Shown here: positions 1 to 8,614 of the stretch, in pieces
Numbering within the stretch: the first letter of the stretch is position 1
Layout: each line of letters opens with the position of its first letter
Source: Polaromonas sp.
Lineage (GTDB): Bacteria > Pseudomonadota > Gammaproteobacteria > Burkholderiales > Burkholderiaceae_C
NCBI GenBank assembly: GCA_013297865.1
Contig: JAAFIP010000014.1
Span: 1-63,798, forward strand
DNA: 63,798 nucleotides
Direction of reading: 5' to 3'
Notes under the pieces: generated by a model
The model's input: the letters and a program-made list of their open reading frames with translations, nothing else
Database searches by the model: none
What the model was told of the DNA's origin: nothing
Made by a program: the position numbers and the translations under genes

Positions 1-1182
1 GAGCAGCTCACCGAAGGCAGCAACCTGTCCCCGCAGCTGAAGAAAGTGCTCGGTGGTGCACTGGCGCTGACGATTGGAGCGACTGTGGGAGGCACCAGTG
101 GGGCGATTGCTGGATTGAATGGGGAGGTTAATAATCGGCAGTTGCATCCCAATGAGCGCAAATGGGCTAAAGATAACGCTGCCAAATACCGCGATTACCT
201 CAGCAGTAAGACCGGAGAAAACATCTCCACAGAAGAGGCTTACCAGCGTCTGCTGTCTGCAGGCTATGCGGTGGTGGACACGGCAGCAGCCAATACTGGC
301 AAGAGCGATGAAACTGCCAAACAGTTCATTAACCAGAATTCGCCTAGCAGTTTGTTTACCGCAAGTGCAGCAGAGCGGGCTAATCCGTTCCTAGGCGGCA
401 ATAAGGATGGCAGTTTCTCCCCTGAGCAGCAGGCGCGCTATGGTGTTAAAAATCCAACAGAGCTTGCCAATAGAAGAATTGAAGAAGCCAATAAAGTAGT
501 CGGCAAGCCCTGCGACATAACCAGTTGTAACACCAAGGTAGATGCCATTGCAGGTGCTGTCAGCGCTCTAGAGCAAGAAAAGGCGCTGTACAAAAACGAT
601 CCTGCCCGCGTAGCGCAAATTGAACTTCAACAAAACCAGCTTTTGTCAGGTCTGACCAAAAAAGATATTGAAACCGCGCAACTGGCCAATGCAGATGCTG
701 CATTCATGCTGGATTTGACGCTGACATCGCAGGTTCCCAGCTTAATCAATGGCGTTGCCAGGTCAAACCTTTTGAACCAATTGGTCAAACGTACTGAGGG
801 GGCAAATGGGGGAGTTAATCCAACTCTCCTAAATGAACTAACCGCAAATGGGGTAAAGTTCACACCTGAAAACGTGATCGCCACTGCGCGCAGTCCGAGT
901 GGCCAAGTCGTCTTTCTGGAGACTGGAAGTCCAACTGCAGGGTTGCGACACATCGTTCAAGAGCATGGCCCTGAATTTGCCAATATGGGTGTATCTGAAG
1001 CGCAAATACCAAGCGTGGTTATGCGAGCCGTGACAGAAGGAAGGATCGTTGGCTATCAGGGAAGCGGAACAGGGCGCCCGATCTATGAGTTAACGATAAA
1101 CGGGCAAACCCAGCGAATCGCGATAACCACCAGCAACAACGGCTTCATCGTTGGCGCTAACCCCAGAGGTACCGGAAAATGA
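1..1182 (+). CDS. 3' end of CdiA-like exoprotein with BECR-like nuclease toxin tail (5' truncated by window)
   Basis: The frame is open from base 1, so the 393 visible codons are the C-terminus of a much longer secreted CdiA/filamentous-hemagglutinin protein. It starts in a Gly/Ala-rich stretch and has the pretoxin-type motif VNNRQLHP near visible residues 43-51, a Burkholderiales counterpart of the VENN motif. The last 80 residues carry LRHIVQEHG, a run of small polar residues, and NGFIVGANP near the end. This pattern resembles BECR-fold (barnase/EndoU/ColicinE5/RelE) RNase toxins, so an RNase delivered into neighbouring cells by contact is the likely role. The stop overlaps the next gene by 4 bp, as expected for a toxin/immunity pair. 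The CDI assignment is strong; the nuclease class is an inference from motif shape only. Confidence 0.8.
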   Translation, partial: EQLTEGSNLSPQLKKVLGGALALTIGATVGGTSGAIAGLNGEVNNRQLHPNERKWAKDNAAKYRDYLSSKTGENISTEEAYQRLLSAGYAVVDTAAANTGKSDETAKQFINQNSPSSLFTASAAERANPFLGGNKDGSFSPEQQARYGVKNPTELANRRIEEANKVVGKPCDITSCNTKVDAIAGAVSALEQEKALYKNDPARVAQIELQQNQLLSGLTKKDIETAQLANADAAFMLDLTLTSQVPSLINGVARSNLLNQLVKRTEGANGGVNPTLLNELTANGVKFTPENVIATARSPSGQVVFLETGSPTAGLRHIVQEHGPEFANMGVSEAQIPSVVMRAVTEGRIVGYQGSGTGRPIYELTINGQTQRIAITTSNNGFIVGANPRGTGK

Positions 1183-1496
1183 AAACCATCAAGTTGATGC
1201 CTGATTACGAATGCTGCCCGCTTTGGGACATGACACCTGGAGAATATGGTGACATTGATCCTATGACGTTGCCTATCCCTGAGCTACTTCAGAGCCAACT
1301 CATGGATTGGGCGCGGGTTTATGACGAAACTTTGAACATGGAAAATCCCGCGAATTCGGGCTTCATAACTGTTGACGCAAAGGATGCCTTTGAAGCAGAG
1401 GGAATGCGGCTAGCTGATCGACTGCGTTCAGAGCTTGGACCGGAATTTATAGTCGAGGTAAAGGTGCGTGCATTTGTGAAGACTGGGGCAGCTTGA
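1179..1496 (+). CDS. CDI immunity protein (candidate CdiI)
   Basis: A 105-residue acidic, soluble protein with no signal peptide or membrane segment. Its start codon overlaps the toxin stop (ATGA), giving tight translational coupling. I do not recognise a named immunity family. The call rests on position directly behind a CdiA-CT, small size and acidic composition, which suits binding a basic nuclease. Base composition is lower in GC than the surrounding chromosome, as usual for exchanged toxin/immunity modules. Confidence 0.7.
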   Translation: MKTIKLMPDYECCPLWDMTPGEYGDIDPMTLPIPELLQSQLMDWARVYDETLNMENPANSGFITVDAKDAFEAEGMRLADRLRSELGPEFIVEVKVRAFVKTGAA

Positions 1497-1497
1497 A

Positions 1498-1848
1498 TCA
1501 GGCGCTGCGCACAGAGCCAACAGCTTCAACGGCAACACCGCCGAGGGCCTCACTAGACTGACGCTGCAAGACATCGACAACAAAGCCGAGTTCAAAGCCC
1601 AAAGCATCAGCATCTCCACCAGTGGCGGCGGCGCAGGCAGCCTCAATGACAAGAGCGCCAGCACCTCCCGGGCCGGCATCAGCGGCATTGCCGGCAACCA
1701 GGCCACCCGCACCGGAGAGAAAGAAACCGGGCTGGTACAGATCTTTGACCAGGAAAAAGTCAAGGCCGACATCGACGCCCAGGTCAAGATCACCACCGCA
1801 TTTGGGCAAAACGCCAGCAAAGCCATAGGCGACTATGGCACCAGCAAG
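1498..1848 (+). pseudogene. In-frame remnant of CdiA pretoxin region (5' part of an orphan CdiA-CT module)
   Basis: Directly after the immunity stop, the frame of the next gene is open without an ATG up to 1849; the nearest upstream in-frame stop is at 1477-1479. The translation reads like the FHA-2/DUF637-type region of a CdiA (LTLQDIDNKAEFKAQSISIS, then a Gly/Ser-rich stretch). It therefore looks like a displaced piece of CdiA joined by recombination behind the active toxin/immunity pair. It has no evident ribosome binding site and is unlikely to be made alone, but it gives homology for recombination with the full-length gene. Confidence 0.65.
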
Positions 1849-3234
1849 ATGGCGCCGATAGACAATGCCAACAAATACCAAGACCTCAAGGCCAGGGAAG
1901 GCAGCCTGAACAAAGAAGAGCGCGAGGCTTTGGGCAAGCTGGAGCAGGCAGGCTACACCCTTGACAAAGCCGCAGCCGACCTGAAAGACCCACAGAACAT
2001 CGCCGACTACAACGCCTGGAAAGAAGGCGGCACCCTGCGGGTAGCCGCGCACACGGTGGTGGGCGGTATCACGGGCGGCGCCAGTGGCGCCCTGGGCGCA
2101 GCCACCAGCCAGACAGTCATCCCGGTGCTGGGCGAGGAGATTGCCAAGCTGGATATTCCCAGCGAACTGAAAAAAGGCCTTGTCCTGGCAGCCAGCTTGA
2201 CAGTGGGCACTGCTACCGGGGGCGTCAACGGCGCGGTAGCAGCCACCAATGCCACCGCCAATAACTACCTCAAACATACTGAGCTGGTCAGCAAAAAGGC
2301 AGAACGTGATGCCTGCAAGGGCGATGCCTCGTGTGAGAGCAAGATTGACAGAAAATATGACCAGATCAGCCAGGAGCGCCAAGCTACTGGAGATAAAAGC
2401 TGCGGCACAGGCGATATCAATGTCTGTACTGGGCAGATTGCTGAGCAAAAAGACGCGTTATCAGGCCTGGAAGCAGGCATGCAAGACGCACGCAGGCAAT
2501 GGGCAGAGGCCAAAACCCCTGAGCAAGCCAAAGCAGCTAAAGATCTCATGAGCAGCATTGAATTGCATGAAAAGCAAGCGGCGTCACTGCTTAAAACCAA
2601 CTATGCTGAGCTAGAGCAGCGTGGTTTGGCAACATTAGAGCAAAAAAACGAATTGCGAACATTGAATGCTAAATACGGCGGCCAAGAGCTAGGACTAACC
2701 TTGCTGGGAATGGGAGCAGAAAAAGGGATAACTAGCCAGTCAGGACCAAAGAAACCGCCGACTAAACAGGAGGTGGAGACGCCGAAGACCGAGGGCGCAA
2801 ATTCGACAGCACCTGCAACTAGTGCTAGTGATTCGCTTGCAGTTGTAGCTAAGCCAACATATGTATTCCGTGGTGATGGGCGTTCACCTGCAAAAGTATT
2901 TGACGAAGGCTTCAAAGCTAACGGAACAAATACAGATGTACTGAGTCATGCTACAACTAATAGCAATAGTGGATTGATTTCAACATCTTCGACCCCGAAT
3001 GTGGCGCGCGAATTTGCCGATATACAAATTGGAGGATACGTTTATACGGTTCGGAAACCGCCTCAAGCATTAGATGTAAACGCCACATTAGGAACGAAAA
3101 GCCCGTATCCTCAGGAATTTGAGATCGCTATTCCAAGCGCTATTCGTCCGCAGGATATCCTAGGTGCTAGACAGGTTGGCGCGGATGGTAAATTTGTAGG
3201 ATCATTCATTAAAAATCCTGGATTTCAGAAATGA
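1849..3234 (+). CDS. Orphan CdiA-CT with ADP-ribosyltransferase toxin domain
   Basis: From the first ATG there are 461 residues, and homology continues upstream without a start, so this is probably a silent orphan module. Residues 60-135 are a Gly/Ala-rich hydrophobic stretch. The pretoxin motif NNYLKHTE lies at 138-145, followed by a Cys-containing helix region (ACKGDASCESKID). A Pro/Thr/Ala linker at 300-335 leads to the toxin. Residues 337-458 show the cholera/pertussis-type ART signature: VFRGD (R341), STS (378-380) and E423-x-E425 within QEFE. The R-S-E order predicts arginine-directed mono-ADP-ribosylation of a target-cell protein. The toxin part is AT-richer than the pretoxin part. The stop overlaps the next start by 4 bp. 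Confidence 0.78.
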   Translation: MAPIDNANKYQDLKAREGSLNKEEREALGKLEQAGYTLDKAAADLKDPQNIADYNAWKEGGTLRVAAHTVVGGITGGASGALGAATSQTVIPVLGEEIAKLDIPSELKKGLVLAASLTVGTATGGVNGAVAATNATANNYLKHTELVSKKAERDACKGDASCESKIDRKYDQISQERQATGDKSCGTGDINVCTGQIAEQKDALSGLEAGMQDARRQWAEAKTPEQAKAAKDLMSSIELHEKQAASLLKTNYAELEQRGLATLEQKNELRTLNAKYGGQELGLTLLGMGAEKGITSQSGPKKPPTKQEVETPKTEGANSTAPATSASDSLAVVAKPTYVFRGDGRSPAKVFDEGFKANGTNTDVLSHATTNSNSGLISTSSTPNVAREFADIQIGGYVYTVRKPPQALDVNATLGTKSPYPQEFEIAIPSAIRPQDILGARQVGADGKFVGSFIKNPGFQK

Positions 3235-3644
3235 AAACGCAACAACAACTGGTTCAGTTAACAATGGCTACCTTAAACGGTGACAATGAAGTTTGCGTGT
3301 TAGAGTATGAACTAGGTTATCCAGTTGTAATGTCTGCTGCTTGCACTGTGTTCGGGAAGATCTGCGTGACCGCAAATGATCTATTTGAAGCATTAAGCTT
3401 GATTCGGCTGGAGGCTGAGAAGCATGGCTACTTAATTTTGTGCAACGGCGCACGAACCGATGCCTATCCCTCACGGATGAGTCGGCAAATGGGTCAGGTT
3501 GGGAAGATCTATATATGCAAAATTGGAAAGCCTGCTCAACGTGAAGATTTGTTAGACTTGTTTGAGCCAGCCGAGCTTCGACAGGTTGGAACAGTTGCCT
3601 CTCAGCGCGACGCTTATGAGGTGTGGCTGAGGAGTTTGCAATGA
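3231..3644 (+). CDS. Immunity protein for the ART toxin (candidate)
   Basis: A 137-residue soluble protein whose start overlaps the ART toxin stop (ATGA). The central LILCNGAR and the PSRMSRQMG region, followed by a short helix and a C-terminal W..SL, match what I remember of small proteins found behind ART-type polymorphic toxins in Burkholderia and Pseudomonas. I infer that it blocks the ADP-ribosyltransferase of the preceding module. If the toxin is silent, the immunity gene could still protect against siblings that express it. No signal peptide, so cytoplasmic. Confidence 0.7.
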   Translation: MKTQQQLVQLTMATLNGDNEVCVLEYELGYPVVMSAACTVFGKICVTANDLFEALSLIRLEAEKHGYLILCNGARTDAYPSRMSRQMGQVGKIYICKIGKPAQREDLLDLFEPAELRQVGTVASQRDAYEVWLRSLQ

Positions 3645-3979
3645 CAAATAAAACTTTAGATGTATTGTCCTCATCCTCAAAACCGCATGCCTATTAGCTT
3701 TGCATGAGGACACTGCGTAAATCACAAGCCTCGTTGTCTATGCATGAATCTGTCACGCTAAAGATAAGGTTGCTTACGCCCAGACCAAGCTGCCCATGCA
3801 TTACATATATGCAGATTGCGTAAATGAGCACACTGCTCGCTTTGTATGCGCATAAAGCAGTTTTAGTGGGAAATAAGCTGTCAGCCCAATAAAATATTGC
3901 GGGAGCAGCTATTGAATTAGGAGTACTTGAGGGGTATTTGGAGCAACTTGCTATGCAATGTTGTCTGTCACAGCTCAGC
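3645..3979. other. 335-bp noncoding stretch behind the CDI modules
   Basis: No convincing gene. An open frame on the minus strand (about 3694-3996) runs through a copy of the dispersed repeat and is rejected as coding. The only recognisable content is that repeat copy (3882-3918). Composition is AT-rich compared with the chromosome, matching the end of an acquired region. Confidence 0.6.
3882..3918 (-). repeat. Dispersed 40-bp repeat, copy A
   Basis: Reverse-oriented copy of the family with core TAGCTGCTCCCGCGATA. It reads with A for G in the CGC[GA]ATAT part and TTTTATTG in place of TTCTATTG. It lies between the CDI immunity gene and the integrase. Confidence 0.8.
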
Positions 3980-5062
3980 TCAGTCAGGCGGTACACGCGG
4001 CTTGCGAGAGCGGGTTGCAGGTGCTGAGACTTTGACTTTGGAGGGCGCTTTAGCTCTGCGCCTCAAACGTGCACCCTCTACCTGCGCGTTCCATACCATA
4101 GCAGGTGTTGCGCCTTGCAGGCTTTGATGCGGACGGTGAGCGTTGTAGCTGAACCTGAAGGCCTGCAGCACAGACTGCATTGCCTGGATACTGGCAAACT
4201 TCATTCGGGTTTGAATTGTCAAGCCGCTGAGTTGTAACGGAACTGCCTTGGTCTGAAGCTCCGACTTAAGCGTTCTCCAAAACCGCTCGATACGTCCGTT
4301 CTGCCACGGGCTGCTCAGGTCGGTGAACTGCTGGCGAACACCAAGTAACTTCAAAATACACCGAAACATTCGCGTCTTGAACACTGCATCGTTATCACTG
4401 CGCACGTAGTACGGTTTGCCTACTGTACCCATCGTAATCAGCAGCTTTCCCAACAATACAAGGCTGTTATAGGTGGCTACCGGTTGTAAGTCCAACACCG
4501 CTCTGCTGCCGTGGTCGATGACACCAAACACAGGGATGGAGCTGCCATCACTCAATGGCAGCCCAGTCAAATCCAGACCCCAAGTCGCTTGGATTGGTCC
4601 ACGCCGCGCAAAGGTGCGCTTGCATGCACGACTGCGTGCCTGGGCCAAGGCTGCTCTTTGTCCAGTCAGTAGTTTGGCTACAAACGTTTTGGAGATAGTG
4701 GTGGGCATGCCGTCCGCAGCCTGGCGCGTTGGAGCTGACAACTGCTGCAAATTAAAGCAATGCGCAATCGTGCGGTAGCCCGCACTGGGCATGGCTAGTG
4801 CCAGATCGAAGACGGCAGTGCGTACCCAGTCAGGTTTTCTGCGCCAATGACCACGGCCTGAGTGCACCACACGGCGGCTGACGGGGTTGAGCCATGGTTT
4901 AAAGGGGGCCAGGTAGGCGTTGGGTTTACAAAACCAATAACCTCGCCTAAGGCACCAGATGCGTCTCAAAAGCGTTCGAATCTTGTACAGAAGCAAGAGC
5001 AGCAAACTGGGCTGCCCGAGCCGTGCCATTATGATGCTTCTAGAAAACCGCACAGTCTTCAA
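3980..5062 (-). CDS. Stand-alone DDE integrase/transposase (rve domain)
   Basis: A 360-residue protein with an Arg/Trp-rich N-terminus, a central DDE integrase core and a basic tail. The catalytic triad is visible as D164 (WGLDLTG), D223 (VRSDNDAVF) and E259 (GRIERFW), with 35 residues between the second Asp and the Glu, the spacing of rve-type enzymes. NAHRPHQSL near the C-terminus is typical of IS481/IS3-like integrases. I found no flanking inverted repeats, target duplication or partner ORF, so this is a solitary integrase rather than a complete insertion sequence. Its place beside the CDI module fits an accessory region. The true start may be the Met at residue 12. Confidence 0.8.
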   Translation of the reverse strand: MKTVRFSRSIIMARLGQPSLLLLLLYKIRTLLRRIWCLRRGYWFCKPNAYLAPFKPWLNPVSRRVVHSGRGHWRRKPDWVRTAVFDLALAMPSAGYRTIAHCFNLQQLSAPTRQAADGMPTTISKTFVAKLLTGQRAALAQARSRACKRTFARRGPIQATWGLDLTGLPLSDGSSIPVFGVIDHGSRAVLDLQPVATYNSLVLLGKLLITMGTVGKPYYVRSDNDAVFKTRMFRCILKLLGVRQQFTDLSSPWQNGRIERFWRTLKSELQTKAVPLQLSGLTIQTRMKFASIQAMQSVLQAFRFSYNAHRPHQSLQGATPAMVWNAQVEGARLRRRAKAPSKVKVSAPATRSRKPRVPPD

Positions 5063-5102
5063 AGCTATGTGCTATCCAGGGCATTACCAAGAGGCAATGC
5101 GA

Positions 5103-5150
5103 TAAAAATAGCAGGGTTACAACTCACCGCAAATGATGCTGTAACCCTGC
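5103..5150 (-). terminator. Rho-independent terminator of the lipoprotein gene
   Basis: CAGGGTTACA (5112-5121) pairs with TGTAACCCTG (5140-5149), a perfect 10-bp stem. On the minus strand it is followed by CTATTTTTAT. It lies 9 bp past the stop of the lipoprotein gene. Confidence 0.75.
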
Positions 5151-5158
5151 CTACAGTT

Positions 5159-5743
5159 TTACTGCTTAGTCAGCACTACCGTTGATAGCTCAGACTGTAC
5201 GCCATCAGCACCGCGAGTGCCTTTGAGGACATAGGCTTTGTTACCTTCAATGGCGTAGCCGCCTTTGCCTTTAGTGCCAAGTGTGGGCAAAGTTCCCGTC
5301 AATGATCCCATGGATATTTTCAAAGAATCGTAGCGAAACTCTACAACTTTAGCTGTGATCGTCCTGGTGCTGTTTGAGACAGTTTTGGTGGTTCCCAAAT
5401 CTGTGACTTGGCCTTTGATGGTGATGTCCTCATTGATTTTGGCTGCGTCACAAGAGTCCGAAGTATTGAATTCTTCGCTGCGAACAGATATTGTTGCTGC
5501 CTTATCGCCAACGGGATCGCTCACCACCACGGTTCCTCTGACGGAACCATAAATCGGCGTGAAACCAACACCATATCCAACGATTTCCTTCAAACAGCCC
5601 GTAGAGTAGGTGCCCACTGTTGCATCAAATGCATTCGCAACAGGAGTTGTAGCAGCAGGTGCGCTACCACCACCACCGCCACCACCGCAAGCCACCAAAG
5701 TAGCCGCAGCGACGGCCAAAAACGCAAACTTATGAAATTTCAT
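5159..5743 (-). CDS. Putative lipoprotein of unknown function
   Basis: 194 residues with a type II signal peptide: basic start, hydrophobic core and lipobox LVAC with the lipidated Cys at 19, followed by seven consecutive Gly and an Ala/Pro/Thr linker. The mature part (about residues 38-194) is rich in Thr, Val and Gly with two Cys, consistent with a beta-rich periplasmic or surface domain. I recognise no family. It is transcribed alone, with its own terminator downstream, and diverges from oxyR. Confidence 0.75.
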   Translation of the reverse strand: MKFHKFAFLAVAAATLVACGGGGGGGSAPAATTPVANAFDATVGTYSTGCLKEIVGYGVGFTPIYGSVRGTVVVSDPVGDKAATISVRSEEFNTSDSCDAAKINEDITIKGQVTDLGTTKTVSNSTRTITAKVVEFRYDSLKISMGSLTGTLPTLGTKGKGGYAIEGNKAYVLKGTRGADGVQSELSTVVLTKQ

Positions 5744-5964
5744 GAGAACCCTTTGATAAAGTTGGTAAATTCACGCCAGACCAGCGTTAACCCGAATTAT
5801 CAAAGTATCAATTAGATACAAAAACTTAAAATACTACGAAAAAAGTAACATATCGAAGAACGTGCGCTTTCACACATAGGTGGGGTTTTAAACCCCCCAT
5901 AAAAACAACATTCTCCCTCCTCCCAAGCCGCGCGGTATGCTTCAAGCCATAGGCACTGACCACC

Positions 5965-6999
5965 ATGACCCTTACCGAACTCAAATACATCGTCGCTGTT
6001 GCCCGCGAAAAGCATTTTGGCCGGGCGGCGGATGCGTGTTTTATCTCGCAGCCCACGCTGTCGGTGTCGATCAAAAAGCTGGAGGAAGAGCTGGAGGTCA
6101 AGCTGTTTGAGCGCAATGCCAATGAGGTGACCGTCACTCCGCTGGGCGAGGAGATCGTGCGTCAGGCACAGGCGGTGCTGGAGCAGGCGGCCAATATCCG
6201 AGAGATCGCCAAGCGCGGCAAGGACCCGCTGGCTGGCGCACTCAAGCTGGGCGTGATTTACACCATCGGGCCTTATCTGCTGCCCGCCCTGGTGCGCCAG
6301 GCCATTGCGCGCACGCCGCAGATGCCACTGATGCTGCAGGAAAACTTCACCGTCAAGCTGCTGGAGATGCTGCGCACTGGCGAGATTGACTGCGCTATCC
6401 TGGCCGAGCCCTTCCCCGACACCGGGTTGGCCATGGCCACGCTGTATGACGAGCCTTTCATGGTGGCCGTGCCAAGCTCGCACCCCCTGGCCACGCGCCA
6501 GCGCATTGACGCCGAAGAGCTTAAAACCGAGACCATGCTGCTGCTGGGCAATGGCCACTGCTTTCGCGACCATGTGCTGGAGGTGTGCCCCGAGTTTGCG
6601 CGCTTTTCCAGCAATGCCGAGGGTATCCGCAAAAGCTTTGAAGGCTCGTCGCTGGAGACCATCAAGCACATGGTGGCCGCAGGCATGGGCGTGACCGTGG
6701 TGCCCCAGCTGTCGGTGCCGCGCGACGCGGCGCAGCGCCAGGCGGTGGACGCCAAGGCCGCCCGCAAGGCCTCGGCCAAAACCAGCAGCACCAGCAAAAA
6801 GACCGCCACCATGCGCACAGCCCCGCAAGACGGCAGCGACGAAACCTATGTGCGCTATATCCCGTTTGGCGGCGACGCGCCCACGCGCCGTGTGGTGCTG
6901 GTGTGGCGACGCAGCTTCACGCGCTACGAAGCCATCGCCGCGCTGCGCAATGCCGTGGTGGCCTGCGAGCTGCCCGGCGTGCAGCGCCTGGGCGTGTAA
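5965..6999 (+). CDS. oxyR: OxyR, LysR-type peroxide sensor/regulator
   Basis: 344 residues. The N-terminal winged HTH has the OxyR-like start TELKYIVAVAREKHFGRAA. The redox pair falls exactly at the E. coli positions: Cys199 in GNGHCFRD and Cys208 in LEVCPEF. Peroxide should form the 199-208 disulfide and switch the regulon (catalase, alkyl hydroperoxide reductase and others, none of them in this window). Odd: residues about 253-292 are an Ala/Lys/Ser/Thr-rich insert between VVPQLSVP and YVRYIPF that lengthens the protein by about 25-30 residues over what I expect. The start at 5965 gives the canonical N-terminus. Confidence 0.93.
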   Translation: MTLTELKYIVAVAREKHFGRAADACFISQPTLSVSIKKLEEELEVKLFERNANEVTVTPLGEEIVRQAQAVLEQAANIREIAKRGKDPLAGALKLGVIYTIGPYLLPALVRQAIARTPQMPLMLQENFTVKLLEMLRTGEIDCAILAEPFPDTGLAMATLYDEPFMVAVPSSHPLATRQRIDAEELKTETMLLLGNGHCFRDHVLEVCPEFARFSSNAEGIRKSFEGSSLETIKHMVAAGMGVTVVPQLSVPRDAAQRQAVDAKAARKASAKTSSTSKKTATMRTAPQDGSDETYVRYIPFGGDAPTRRVVLVWRRSFTRYEAIAALRNAVVACELPGVQRLGV

Positions 7000-7046
7000 G
7001 GCCGATCACAGCCGCCTCTGCCCCACCACCGTCCAAGGAGCCCGCC

Positions 7047-7511
7047 ATGCGCTACTGGCTGATGAAATCCGAACCCGATGAGTGCGGCATCGACCACCTG
7101 GTGGCCCGCCCCAAGCAAGCCGTACCCTGGGTGGGCGTGCGCAACTACCAGGCCCGCAACTTCATGCGCGACGACATGCGCGTAGGCGACCTCGCCTTCT
7201 TCTACCACTCCTCCTGCCCCGAGCCCGGCATCGCCGGCGTCGTCAAAATCAGCCGCGCCGCCTACCCTGACGCCACCCAGTTTGACCCCGAAAGCAAATA
7301 CTTCGACCCCACCTCCAAGCCCGACAGCCCGCGCTGGCTGCATGTGGACGTGCTGCTGGTGCAAAAGCTCCCGCTCATTCACTTGGCTACCTTGCGCAGC
7401 ACCCCTCAGTTGACCGACCTGCGCATATTGCAGCGCGGCAACCGGCTATCAATCACGCCTGTGGACGAGGTGCACTGGGACTGCATCATGCAATTAAGCG
7501 CTACTAAATAA
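7047..7511 (+). CDS. EVE-domain protein (THYN1-like)
   Basis: 154 residues from an ATG preceded by AAGGAG (7035-7040). It begins MRYWLMKSEPDE and contains WVGVRNYQARNFMRDDM, hallmarks of the EVE domain (PUA-like fold, thought to read modified bases in nucleic acid). Cytoplasmic, about full length for the bacterial family. It lies 47 bp behind oxyR on the same strand and may be co-transcribed. The 3' end merges with a dispersed repeat: the stop codon (7509-7511) sits immediately before the repeat core, and the final residues SATK come from repeat-flanking sequence. Confidence 0.88.
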   Translation: MRYWLMKSEPDECGIDHLVARPKQAVPWVGVRNYQARNFMRDDMRVGDLAFFYHSSCPEPGIAGVVKISRAAYPDATQFDPESKYFDPTSKPDSPRWLHVDVLLVQKLPLIHLATLRSTPQLTDLRILQRGNRLSITPVDEVHWDCIMQLSATK

Positions 7512-7548
7512 ATAGCTGCCCCCGCGATATTCTATTGGCTTGGAGGCC
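7505..7548 (+). repeat. Dispersed 40-bp repeat, copy B
   Basis: Forward copy with TAGCTGCCCCCGCGATA and the TGGAGGCC end. It overlaps the last codons and the stop of the EVE-domain gene. Confidence 0.85.
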
Positions 7549-7625
7549 GATTAAGCTCTATAACTTTCCTTTGGAGGCGCATTTTTCTGTGCAATATGCG
7601 GATACAGCACGAGCTTAGAGGCATG

Positions 7626-8609
7626 CTACCTGCGCACAAACCATAAATTGCGCAGAGAGTTCAAAATTTCAGGGGATGGATAAGTATGGATGGGTTTTCC
7701 ACCGATGCCTGACATAAAAAGTGCAGCAAAATTCTCGGCAAGAACCTCCTCTGCATGAAAAAGATAACCGGTATTTTTGCCAATATTTTCCGCGAGGCCT
7801 TCCAGGTATTGTGGTGGAGTGCTTTGGCTATTCAAGTCATCCGAATCTAAATAGCAATGGTTGTTTTGCCGCTGCACAATTAGCCAACGCACTGCAAGTT
7901 TGTCAATGAATCCGGTCGTTGCATCGATAGACAGTGATTCAAAACCGATGAATGGAAGCGCATCAACTTTGCGCCCTTGGTACGTCACAGCGATCGTGTG
8001 TTGGGACAAGGGAGTATCGGGATTAGTGATCTTTAACTGTTCAATCTTTGGATGAATACGAACTGTCTCGCACAGCTGAAATCCAATGTGTCGATAGCTT
8101 TGCTCTTTGAATTTATCGTTGTGCCGTGTCAATATGTGAAACACTTCATGCGCCAGCATAGATGCAAAAACTGGGCGAGGCATCGAGAATACCGAATCAG
8201 GCAACACAATTGCCGTGCCGCGTGTATGCGGTAAGTTATCTTCGAGCGCGGCATCAGCGCGGATGAAGTGCATCGTGGGAGGGATATCCCAAGCCAGCTG
8301 GCCAATGAATTTTTCTAGTGCAGGGAGTACAGCCTCAACACGGGCGCGTTCAGCGGTTGACCAGTCTTTCGCTTTCGAGCCCACAATTTTTGCATAGGCG
8401 GTTTTGTTGACGGGATGTGCACTGCGGGCTTTGGCTTGACGTTCCAAATCAGCGGTCGCACGAATATAGGCATCGTCAGCGCTCAAAGTACGGGCCGCTG
8501 CAGATTGATCCATAAACTCAAACGTCGTGCGTGCGTATGCATACACGGGCAGCAAAAGCACAATGGATGCAAAAAATGCACCGAGCAACGCTTTGCCTCG
8601 AAGTCTCAT
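7626..8609 (-). CDS. Secreted or membrane-anchored zinc metallopeptidase, family uncertain
   Basis: 327 residues. The N-terminal hydrophobic segment (9-26) is a signal peptide or anchor. The zinc-binding motif HEVFH (H154, E155, H158) is in MLAHEVFHILTRH, and the acidic EEVLAENFAAL near residue 285 could supply the third ligand, a gluzincin layout. I do not recognise a named family. It should hydrolyse peptides in the periplasm. It is 5 bp downstream of pepP on the same strand and so probably the last gene of the PIN/RHH-pepP operon. Confidence 0.75.
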   Translation of the reverse strand: MRLRGKALLGAFFASIVLLLPVYAYARTTFEFMDQSAAARTLSADDAYIRATADLERQAKARSAHPVNKTAYAKIVGSKAKDWSTAERARVEAVLPALEKFIGQLAWDIPPTMHFIRADAALEDNLPHTRGTAIVLPDSVFSMPRPVFASMLAHEVFHILTRHNDKFKEQSYRHIGFQLCETVRIHPKIEQLKITNPDTPLSQHTIAVTYQGRKVDALPFIGFESLSIDATTGFIDKLAVRWLIVQRQNNHCYLDSDDLNSQSTPPQYLEGLAENIGKNTGYLFHAEEVLAENFAALFMSGIGGKPIHTYPSPEILNSLRNLWFVRR

Positions 8610-8614
8610 TGGAG

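Noticed and set aside
3694-3996. 100-codon minus-strand frame behind the CDI immunity gene
   Set aside because: It runs through a dispersed repeat copy and has no recognisable composition or start signal.
3980-5062. Complete insertion sequence around the integrase
   Set aside because: No terminal inverted repeats or target duplication could be found by eye on either side.
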